A DNA stretch of 5,372 nucleotides from a bacterium (GTDB taxonomy: Bacteria; Spirochaetota; Spirochaetia; JABEVK01). A program made the translations under genes and the position numbers. The notes beneath the pieces are model-generated. The model had not been told where the DNA came from. It saw only the letters and a list, made by a program, of their open reading frames with translations, and made no database searches. The stretch is from positions 1 through 5,372 of the forward strand of contig JAJXWL010000153.1 in assembly GCA_021781625.1 (NCBI GenBank). Direction: 5' to 3'. Shown piece after piece: positions 1 to 5,372 of the stretch; position 1 is the stretch's first letter, and every line of letters begins with the position of its first letter.

Positions 1-609
1 AATTTCGGTTTCTGACGTCTCTTCAACGATAAATCTGACTCCAGGCTTTATTCCCGCTGATTGGCAAAATGGCAACATCTGGGGGATGGCCTCTCCCTCT
101 TCTGTAATGCGTAGAATCAGAATTTCTTGACCCCGTGAGGCATGGCACAAACGCTGTGCCCCCAGTAGCTTGGCCTCAATTTCAGTTCCGGGTAGAGGGT
201 TTCCATGCGGGCAAGTTTGAGGATGCCCTAATTTTGAATCTAGATGATCTTCTAGGTCTTGCGAAATTTGACTTTGCAAGACCTTGGCTTCTTCATCGGC
301 TTTATCCCAAGGAAAGTCTAAAAGCCTTACCAGTAAATGTTCAAGTAGGTAGTGTCTTTTTAAAACTCTTAAGGCAAATTTTCTTCCCTCATCGGTTAAA
401 CTGACAGGAGCATAACGTTGATAATCCACAAGTCCGAGATTCTTGAGCCTCACGAGGGCTTGTGTTACCGCAGGAGTCGACACCCCCATCCATTCCGCGA
501 GACGAAGGTTTGTCACGGTACCATAATCCCGATGAATGAGAAAAATATTGCTCACATATTCGGCAGCAGCGGGAAACTGCTTGGAAAGATGCTCCAAATC
601 CGGGACCAT
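1..609 (-). CDS. DtxR/MntR-family transcriptional regulator (3' end cut by the window)
   Basis: Likely a DNA-binding repressor of the DtxR/MntR/IdeR family, which normally controls iron or manganese homeostasis. The frame is open across the left edge, showing 203 residues. The C-terminus and stop codon are missing. Residues 14-75 form the winged helix-turn-helix, with the recognition region around LAEWMGVSTPAVTQALVRLK (37-56) and the wing ending in LTDEGR (71-76). The dimerisation and metal domain follows: RHYLLE (85-90), then CPHGNPLPG (133-141), a family hallmark. Residues from about 143 on resemble the SH3/FeoA-like third domain. Canonical ligands look altered: the positions matching MntR E99, E102 and H103 are K109, Q112 and S113, while H86 and E90 are kept. 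The ATG at 609 gives a normal N-terminus but has no good Shine-Dalgarno; the purine-rich stretch near 649-658 is too far upstream, so the start is uncertain. The frame is open upstream to a stop at 694-696. It is divergent from thiW. Family assignment is firm; the effector is unknown. Confidence 0.9.
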   Translation of the reverse strand, partial: MVPDLEHLSKQFPAAAEYVSNIFLIHRDYGTVTNLRLAEWMGVSTPAVTQALVRLKNLGLVDYQRYAPVSLTDEGRKFALRVLKRHYLLEHLLVRLLDFPWDKADEEAKVLQSQISQDLEDHLDSKLGHPQTCPHGNPLPGTEIEAKLLGAQRLCHASRGQEILILRITEEGEAIPQMLPFCQSAGIKPGVRFIVEETSETEI

Positions 610-679
610 ACCCGTAACATAAAAGAAAATCGCCTTTCTCGCTACTCCCCTCCCAACGTCTAGTTCCACTAAACCCGAC

Positions 680-709
680 TTGACAGTCAGAATCTAAGCT
701 AGTTAGGAT
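680..709 (+). promoter_or_regulatory. Predicted sigma70-type promoter of the thiW operon
   Basis: A perfect -35 box TTGACA (680-685) is followed, after 18 bases, by TAGGAT (704-709), matching four of six bases of TATAAT. Transcription would begin near 715-717, which places the TPP riboswitch at the extreme 5' end of the message. The -35 box overlaps a short palindrome, TGACAGTCA (681-689). The -10 box is imperfect and the spacer is one base longer than optimal, so the promoter may be modest or helped by a regulator. This is inferred from sequence only. Confidence 0.6.
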
Positions 710-715
710 GAGATC

Positions 716-812
716 ATCCTCAGGGGTGCCGTATTTTCGGCTGAGAAGGTGGTTGTACAACCTCACCTACCCTTAGAACCTGATCTGGTTAAGCCCAGCG
801 GAGGGAGTTGGA
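716..812 (+). promoter_or_regulatory. TPP riboswitch (THI element) controlling the thiW operon
   Basis: All conserved blocks of the thiamine pyrophosphate aptamer are present in order: GGGGTGCC (723-730), CTGAGA (741-746), ACCCTT (769-774), GAACCTGATCTGG (776-788) and CCAGCGGAGGGA (795-806). Visible helices are P2 (724-727 with 769-772), P3 (728-731 with 738-741, loop TATTTT), an optional P3a arm (748-767) built on the palindrome GGTTGTACAACC, and P5 (785-788 with 795-798). P1 looks weak: only 717-719 with 810-812 is evident. The consensus GCGTAGGGA reads GCGGAGGGA here. The aptamer ends about ten bases before the thiW ATG, leaving no room for a terminator hairpin. The purine block 800-807 doubles as the thiW ribosome-binding site. 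Control of translation initiation, with TPP shutting expression off, is therefore the likely mechanism. Confidence 0.96.
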
Positions 813-815
813 GTC

Positions 816-1358
816 ATGAAGTCAAAAACATCAATTTTGTTTTCGCGAAAAGTCGCCTTGGCTGTGATTTTGGTAGCCCTAGGTGTTGTTTTAGCACCTT
901 TTACCACTTTTCCTATTGGCCCTGCCAAAATCAACCCCACCCAGCAATTTATTAATGTCCTTTCTGCGGTCCTGTTGGGACCAACCTGGGCGGTAGGTAA
1001 TGCTTTTGTGATTGCTGTTCTGCGAAACCTCTTGGGTACAGGAACCATTTTGGCGTTTCCCGGGGGAATGATTGGGGCACTTCTTGCGGGATTGTTGTAC
1101 CGCTGGACCTCAAAGATCCTTTTGGCCGCTTTAGGGGAAATTGTCGGAACAGGGCTTTTGGCCTCTTGGCTGAGTTCTGTGTGGATTGTTCCAGTTCTTA
1201 TGAGATCTTCAGCAGGATTTCTCGTCCTCTTTATTCCTTTCGGGCTGAGTACGTTAACCGGCGCCACTCTCGCTGTATTCCTATTAAACTTTTTAAAGAA
1301 AGCCCAAATGCTTCATTCTTGGCTACCTCAGGAAACTCAGCCGCATGATCCAAGCTAG
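816..1358 (+). CDS. thiW: ThiW family ECF transporter S component (thiamine precursor uptake)
   Basis: A 180-residue integral membrane protein that captures substrate for an energy-coupling factor (ECF) importer. ThiW is generally predicted to carry the thiazole moiety of thiamine (hydroxyethylthiazole), though thiamine itself cannot be excluded. About five to six hydrophobic segments are visible. Family signatures are FPIGPAKINPTQQFINVL (32-49), LLGPTWAVGNAF (53-64), RNLLGTGT (70-77) and FPGGMIGALLAGLLYR (81-96). The length fits small S components. The ATG at 816 is preceded by GGAGGGAG (800-807), eight bases away and inside the end of the TPP aptamer. The 3' end overlaps the ATPase gene by 14 bases, implying coupled translation. 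The TPP riboswitch upstream independently supports the thiamine role. Family assignment is firm; the exact substrate is inferred. Confidence 0.93.
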   Translation: MKSKTSILFSRKVALAVILVALGVVLAPFTTFPIGPAKINPTQQFINVLSAVLLGPTWAVGNAFVIAVLRNLLGTGTILAFPGGMIGALLAGLLYRWTSKILLAALGEIVGTGLLASWLSSVWIVPVLMRSSAGFLVLFIPFGLSTLTGATLAVFLLNFLKKAQMLHSWLPQETQPHDPS

Positions 1359-2709
1359 CGGGGTAAGTTTTCAGTACGCGGGTTACGAATCCCCTAGTTT
1401 TCATCCTGTTGATTTCGTCGCGCAAGCCGGACAGCTTGTCCTTGTCCAAGGGGAAAATGGTTCCGGAAAATCTACTTTACTCCGTTGTTTAGCCGGCCTG
1501 ATGCCTCAATTTTACCCCGGAAGGTATCAAGGTCAGCTTTGGGTCGCAGGCCTTAAGGCCTTTTCTACCGAACCGCGTGAATTCTTTGGACTTTCAGCAC
1601 TGGTCAGTCAAGACCCTCGTTCACAAGCATTTTGTCCCAACTTGTACGAGGAAATTGCTTTTGGCCTGCGTAATAGAGGTGTACAAGAATCCCTTTCTCG
1701 ACAGGTCGAAGAAGCGGCAGAGGCCGTGGGCTTGAGTTCCTTCTTGGGGACTTCGGTACGCCAGCTTTCTGGTGGCCAACAAAAACTTGCTCTGTTGGCT
1801 TGTTATTTAGCCCTTAGCCCCCAGATTCTTCTCTTGGATGAACCTTTGGCCAACCTCGATCGTCCTTCGCAACAGCGTTTACTCAATGTATTTGAAATAG
1901 AAAAAACCCGCGGCACACTTCTTGTCATAAGTGAACATCAAACTGACTCACTAAAGGAACTAGCAGAGGTGACCTTAACCCTGACCAGATCAACCTCGTC
2001 ACGTCAGAACGAAGTCCACCAAGAAAACGAAGACAAAGACAATATCTCCCAAAAGAATTTTTCCTTCAGGACTATTACCTCTAAGTTTTGGCAGGCCCAG
2101 GATTGTACCTTAGGTCATACAAAAACCGTCTTTGAAGATTTAAACTTTCAAATCTCGACAACGCCGGGTCTTTTACTGACTGGCGACAATGGAGCCGGAA
2201 AATCCACCCTATTCAAGGCTTTGCGTGGGTTGCTTCCTCCTTTACAGGGCCGTTTAGATTTTGATGGGGCTCCCTTAAACAAGCGGAAAATTTCTCACCT
2301 AGCCTCGCAAATCGGTTATGCGGGTCAAAATGCAGAACAGCAGTTTTTTTGTTTGACAGTACAAGAAGAACTTGAAGCAGGAGCTCGTTTTTTTGGTCGT
2401 TATGATGCGGATTGGCTTGCTTGGTTGAAGCAACAATGGGGGTTAGAAGACTTGGCTCACCGCTCACCTTATCACCTAAGCGGAGGTGAAAAACGAAGGC
2501 TGTTGTTAGCAGCGACTTTGGCGGCTCAACCAGAAGTACTTTTGTGGGATGAACCCTTGGCAGGGTTAGATTCTTTGTATCAACACCGACTCAAAAATTT
2601 GATTCTCGAGCTACAAGACTTGGGTTTAAGTTTTTGGGTGACCGCCCATCACGACGACTTACCGTTAGAACGACGATTTCATATCGAAGAGGGACAACTT
2701 CTCGCATGA
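1345..2709 (+). CDS. ECF transporter ATPase with two fused ABC domains (A-A' type, YkoD-like)
   Basis: A cytoplasmic ATPase that powers the ECF importer, with both nucleotide-binding domains in one 454-residue chain. Domain 1 has Walker A GENGSGKST (36-44), Q-loop Q89, signature LSGGQ (141-145), Walker B ILLLDEP (161-167, catalytic E166), D-loop LANLD (168-172) and switch H198. A hydrophilic linker rich in Asn, Glu, Asp and Ser (about 212-240) leads to domain 2. Domain 2 has Walker A GDNGAGKST (280-288), Q328 in an ECF-like QNAEQQFF, signature LSGGE (378-382), Walker B VLLWDEP (398-404, E403), D-loop LAGLD (405-409) and a switch histidine at H435 or H436. Both ATP sites look intact. AGGAAA (1330-1335) lies nine bases before the ATG, within thiW. 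The stop codon overlaps the next start as ATGA. The fused arrangement matches YkoD of the hydroxymethylpyrimidine ECF system, so this is probably a dedicated rather than a shared ATPase. Confidence 0.95.
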   Translation: MIQASGVSFQYAGYESPSFHPVDFVAQAGQLVLVQGENGSGKSTLLRCLAGLMPQFYPGRYQGQLWVAGLKAFSTEPREFFGLSALVSQDPRSQAFCPNLYEEIAFGLRNRGVQESLSRQVEEAAEAVGLSSFLGTSVRQLSGGQQKLALLACYLALSPQILLLDEPLANLDRPSQQRLLNVFEIEKTRGTLLVISEHQTDSLKELAEVTLTLTRSTSSRQNEVHQENEDKDNISQKNFSFRTITSKFWQAQDCTLGHTKTVFEDLNFQISTTPGLLLTGDNGAGKSTLFKALRGLLPPLQGRLDFDGAPLNKRKISHLASQIGYAGQNAEQQFFCLTVQEELEAGARFFGRYDADWLAWLKQQWGLEDLAHRSPYHLSGGEKRRLLLAATLAAQPEVLLWDEPLAGLDSLYQHRLKNLILELQDLGLSFWVTAHHDDLPLERRFHIEEGQLLA

Positions 2710-3356
2710 ATGATCCCCGAGCGAAATTTCTTCTTTTGCTTCTTTATAGCATAGCCTTAAGTACAGCCTCCTCACTTTTCACGACAGTCCTCCTCACAAC
2801 TTTAAGTTTAAGTGTCTTGTTCCTTCCCCTCGTTCGCAAAGCTGGAAAAACCTACCTACAAGCTTTTCTTCCCTCAGCTCTCGTTCTGGGTTGTATCACG
2901 GGAATTCTTCAAGGGCCTGTTTTAGCCTTCGAGGTTATTTGTCGTTTTGGCGGTTTGTTATTAGGGGCCTGGGCATTTTTCCAAACCACGGAAGCCGAAC
3001 AAGTTTACTACGTCTTGCTTTGGCTTCACTTACCGCGCTCCTGGAGTTTCACCTTTTCAGTTTCACAACAGTTCTTGCGCATTTTAGCGGCGGATTTAGC
3101 CGAGATTCGTGTAAACCTTATCGCCAGAGGATTGCCTTTGGATCGTCCCCTTCAACGTTTTCTGGCCTTACCCCGCTTTCTATTACCCGTTTTTGTTAAT
3201 TCCTTTCGAACGGCAGAACAGTTAGCAGAAACTTTAGAAACCCGAGGCCTTTCTCACCTTCCTAGGATTCATCCTAGTTTTACCTGGCAAAAGGCCGACA
3301 CAGGGGGGACCCTCGTGGGTGTATTTCTGGTGAGTTTTAGTCTCTGGTTCCGTTAA
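2706..3356 (+). CDS. ECF transporter T component (EcfT/CbiQ/YkoC family)
   Basis: The 216-residue transmembrane coupling subunit, which links ATP hydrolysis by the A-A' protein to movement of the S component ThiW. Hydrophobic segments cover roughly residues 8-43 (probably two helices), 56-72, 76-96 and a C-terminal helix near 198-215. The cytoplasmic coupling region carries the two family motifs: ARG at 140-142, within LIARGLPLDRP, and TRG at 179-181, within LETRGL, equivalent to the Ala-Arg-Gly motifs that dock onto the ATPases. I chose the ATG at 2706 because it overlaps the preceding stop as ATGA, typical of coupled operon genes. An earlier in-frame ATG at 2634 would run 72 bases back into the ATPase and add a charged, non-membrane extension. 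The protein is somewhat short for the family. Its 3' end overlaps the convergent binding-protein gene by 20 bases. Confidence 0.9.
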   Translation: MNDPRAKFLLLLLYSIALSTASSLFTTVLLTTLSLSVLFLPLVRKAGKTYLQAFLPSALVLGCITGILQGPVLAFEVICRFGGLLLGAWAFFQTTEAEQVYYVLLWLHLPRSWSFTFSVSQQFLRILAADLAEIRVNLIARGLPLDRPLQRFLALPRFLLPVFVNSFRTAEQLAETLETRGLSHLPRIHPSFTWQKADTGGTLVGVFLVSFSLWFR

Positions 3357-4632
3357 GAGTTCCACTAAAAAGTTCAGCTTGCTTTTGAAGGTACGCCGTC
3401 GCTAAGGGCACAGGGGCTCCCTCAAGGACTGCATTTAAAGCCGATGAAATGGCATCTCTGACTTGTTCATAACCAGGAAGCACGGGTTCTGATTGTAACC
3501 TGCAAGTTTTGAGCAAAGCAAAAGCTTCAGCAAAATGAGGGTTTTTAGACATATAAGTTGACAACTGTTGGGCTGTAGAAAACCGGACAGGAAAGTAATT
3601 CGAAGCCTCAACCCAAGCGGCTTGTTGTGCAGGTTCGCTCATCCAACGTAAAAAGCGCCAGGATGCGAGCTCTTGTTGCGGGGTACTTTTGAGCACACTG
3701 ACAGAAGCTCCATAGATATTCAGAACTGGTTGAGCCGTGGAGTGCGGGAGTGGCGCGATTCCCCAAGAAAAATGCCCCCAAGGGCTGGTATGGATAGCTT
3801 TTTCATAAAAAGGAATTCCCGAGGAAGAATCCATCACAAATAGGACTTTTTGATTGGCAAAGTCCGCTTGATCTGAGTACTTTTCAGCCACCTTGGCGGC
3901 AAAACCTTGATGGTAAAGCTGAGCCAAGAAACGAAAACTTTCTTGCAGTTCTGGGTTATCCAAATCATAGGATTGGTAATACGGTGTGGTGAAAGAGCCG
4001 CCACGACTAATCACTTGGGCAAAAATATTTGAGGCATCATTTCGAATTTCATACCCTACTGTCCCCTGGGTTTTATTTGTGGCTAAGCGACAATCCTGGG
4101 CAAACTCGGTCCATGTTTGTGGCGGTTGTGAAAGCCCAAGGCGACGAAGCCAATCTTTGTTGTAGTACAAAACTTCTGCCGAACGATTTATAGGCCACCC
4201 CAGCCGTTCTCCATGAAAGCGCTCACTTACGTCCTGCTTCAAGAACCCCGGAACAAAGTCAGCTAATTGTTGCGGGGTAAAACCCTCGGGACCTTGAACA
4301 AAAGGAGTTAAGTTGACCAACGCTCGGGCTTCTCGGTACACCTCAGCATCCGTTTGATAAGCGACCACCAAATTGGGGATAACACCTCCGGCAATACCTG
4401 CCGCCATTTTACTGAAGGTTTCAGAATAGTTTCCTGAAAATTCACCCACAACCTGAATATGCCAAGGATTCGACTGATTGAAGCTATGGATCAAACGCTC
4501 CATTGCTTGGGCTCGGGCTTGGGTATGTTGATACCAAAACGTAATCGTTGTTCCTTCCGCGTGACGTGGTACAGGGGTACAAGCTGTCCACAAAAAACAC
4601 TGTAAAATTCCCAAAATCAGCAACAACCTCAT
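3337..4632 (-). CDS. Extracellular solute-binding lipoprotein, family 1 (UgpB-like) of a CUT1 ABC importer
   Basis: A 431-residue secreted protein that captures a sugar or sugar-phosphate-like ligand and delivers it to ABC permeases. Residues 1-17 form a hydrophobic signal with a single Arg. C18 in LWTAC is the likely lipidated residue, although the -3 position is Trp rather than the usual Leu. The mature part opens with TITFWYQH (29-36), the family 1 start. GNYSETFSKMAAGIAGG (67-83) and WPINRSAEVLYYNKD (146-160) resemble UgpB, the glycerol-3-phosphate/glycerophosphodiester binding protein. Later SSSGIPFYEKA, YGASVSVL and YFPVRFS blocks also fit. I chose the ATG at 4632 because AAGGA ends six bases before it. 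The ATG at 4638 directly abuts the same AAGGA and lacks spacing. The gene begins 11 bases after the permease stop, so the two are co-transcribed. The fold assignment is firm; the ligand is inferred. Confidence 0.9.
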   Translation of the reverse strand: MRLLLILGILQCFLWTACTPVPRHAEGTTITFWYQHTQARAQAMERLIHSFNQSNPWHIQVVGEFSGNYSETFSKMAAGIAGGVIPNLVVAYQTDAEVYREARALVNLTPFVQGPEGFTPQQLADFVPGFLKQDVSERFHGERLGWPINRSAEVLYYNKDWLRRLGLSQPPQTWTEFAQDCRLATNKTQGTVGYEIRNDASNIFAQVISRGGSFTTPYYQSYDLDNPELQESFRFLAQLYHQGFAAKVAEKYSDQADFANQKVLFVMDSSSGIPFYEKAIHTSPWGHFSWGIAPLPHSTAQPVLNIYGASVSVLKSTPQQELASWRFLRWMSEPAQQAAWVEASNYFPVRFSTAQQLSTYMSKNPHFAEAFALLKTCRLQSEPVLPGYEQVRDAISSALNAVLEGAPVPLATAYLQKQAELFSGTLNGTRD

Positions 4633-4643
4633 GGTCATTCCTT

Positions 4644-5372
4644 TTAACGTATTCCTGAACGAACCAAAGTCTCGGTAATTCGGCGTTGAAGAAAGACAAA
4701 AACCACCAGGATAGGAAAGATGGCAAACAACGAGGCCGCCATCCTCAACCCAAGTTGCGAACCTTCTTCACTAGTAAAACGAGCTAATGCTATCGAAACA
4801 GGTCGCCATGTCGGCGATTGCGAAATCAAAAGAGGCCACAACAGGGAATTCCAAGAAGCTAAGAGTTCTAAAAACACCATCGTCGCCAAAGGACCAGAAA
4901 GCAGTGGAGTCACAAGTTGGAGAAGTATTCTTTTAGTACTTGCGCCATCGATCGCCGCCGCATCGAACAACTCTTGTGGAATTTGACGAATATACTGGTT
5001 AAGAAAAAAAATATAAAACGCATTGGCCATAAAAGGAACGGTCATCCCCTGCCAAGTATCAACGCCGTGGAACGCTGCCACAGTCAAAAAGTTCGGGATG
5101 AAGGTCACGGTTTCAGGAATCATTAAGGTGGCCAGCACGGCAGAAAAGACCCATTTCTTTCCCGCAAACTCTAAGCGTGCAAAGGCAAAGGCTGCGGGAA
5201 TAGTTGTACAAAGCAGTCCTAGGACAGTCACTCCACTCAAAAAGACGCTATTCAGCAGGCCCCTTCCGATCCCGCTGGACCAAACGCTTTGAAAATTGGG
5301 CCACCAAGGTACCGTGGGCCAGAACTGTGCAGAAAACGGATTAACTGACAGTCTTGTCATGACTTCTGCGGG
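4644..5372 (-). CDS. ABC transporter permease, MalG/UgpE family (5' end cut by the window)
   Basis: An inner-membrane permease subunit of a CUT1 carbohydrate-type importer. The visible part holds TM segments at LLNSVFLSGVTVLGLLCTT, VFSAVLATLMIPETVTFIP, MTVPFMANAFYIFFL, MVFLELLASWNSLLWPLLI and LFAIFPILVVFVFL. The EAA loop is ELFDAAAIDGAS followed by ILLQLVTPLLSGP (about 4905-4976), where the permease contacts the ATPase. The ATG at 5360 is probably internal: the frame stays open to the edge and reads Pro-Ala-Glu-Val just before it. This matches the Lys-x-Pro-x-Glu segment that normally follows TM1 in this family, and TM1 itself is absent from the visible part. The true start should lie some tens of codons beyond the window. 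The binding-protein gene follows 11 bases downstream. A MalF/UgpA-type partner is expected just upstream of this gene. Confidence 0.93.
   Translation of the reverse strand, partial: PAEVMTRLSVNPFSAQFWPTVPWWPNFQSVWSSGIGRGLLNSVFLSGVTVLGLLCTTIPAAFAFARLEFAGKKWVFSAVLATLMIPETVTFIPNFLTVAAFHGVDTWQGMTVPFMANAFYIFFLNQYIRQIPQELFDAAAIDGASTKRILLQLVTPLLSGPLATMVFLELLASWNSLLWPLLISQSPTWRPVSIALARFTSEEGSQLGLRMAASLFAIFPILVVFVFLQRRITETLVRSGIR

Noticed and set aside
706..719. Inverted repeat GGATG-agat-CATCC as a hairpin or operator
   Set aside because: It overlaps the predicted -10 box and transcription start and would be only partly transcribed. The five-base arms are too short to call.
389..766. Minus-strand open frame of 125 codons (and plus-strand frames at 135-404 and 418-663) over the left region
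   Set aside because: Compositionally odd translations with no recognisable motif. The same region reads, in another minus-strand frame, as a clear DtxR-family protein, and 389-766 also covers the riboswitch.
773..1267. Minus-strand open frame of 164 codons
   Set aside because: Lies entirely antisense to thiW and the end of the riboswitch. Its translation is rich in Pro, Lys and Arg with no domain, as expected of the complement of a hydrophobic membrane gene.
2634..2705. In-frame upstream ATG extending EcfT by 24 residues
   Set aside because: The extension is charged, lies inside the ATPase coding sequence and is unlike EcfT N-termini. The ATGA overlap at 2706 is the better start.
3340..3420. 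Possible intrinsic terminator between the convergent operons
   Set aside because: No stable GC-rich stem followed by a T-run was found on either strand.
4633..4638. ATG at 4638 as start of the solute-binding protein
   Set aside because: It directly abuts AAGGA with no spacing. The ATG at 4632 has the usual six-base spacing and adds no functional change to the signal peptide.

Overview
The window carries three transport or regulation blocks from a bacterium of roughly balanced base composition. Taxonomy cannot be fixed from the sequence. A ThiW-type ECF transporter, a DtxR-family regulator with a C-terminal SH3/FeoA-like domain, a lipoprotein-type binding protein and AGGAAA/AAGGA ribosome-binding sites fit a Gram-positive such as a Bacillota member, but this is a weak inference.

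Layout. Positions 609 to 1 (minus strand, running off the left edge) encode a DtxR/MntR-family regulator. A short divergent intergenic region (610-815) holds a sigma70-like promoter and a clear TPP riboswitch, both reading rightwards. Three tightly packed plus-strand genes follow: thiW (816-1358, ECF S component), a fused double ABC ATPase (1345-2709, ECF A-A' component) and an EcfT-type membrane protein (2706-3356). Overlaps of 14 and 4 bases make this a translationally coupled operon. From 3337 to the right edge, on the minus strand, lie a family 1 extracellular solute-binding lipoprotein (3337-4632) and a MalG/UgpE-type permease (4644 to beyond 5372). The permease is first in transcription order. 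Its partner permease should lie just outside the window.

How they work together. The riboswitch senses thiamine pyrophosphate and should shut off ThiW-EcfAA'-EcfT when the vitamin is plentiful. This gives a self-contained, dedicated ECF importer for thiamine or, as usually predicted for ThiW, its thiazole moiety, laid out like the YkoE-YkoD-YkoC system. The minus-strand pair is part of a carbohydrate uptake type 1 (CUT1) ABC importer, most like UgpB/UgpE of the glycerol-3-phosphate or glycerophosphodiester type. The two transport blocks converge and overlap by 20 bases. No intrinsic terminator is visible between them.

The most notable points are the DtxR-family regulator, in which several canonical metal-ligand positions appear replaced (Lys, Gln and Ser where Glu/Cys, Glu and His are expected), and the riboswitch, whose conserved 3' end is also the Shine-Dalgarno sequence of thiW. 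No mobile element, CRISPR array, tRNA or rRNA was seen.
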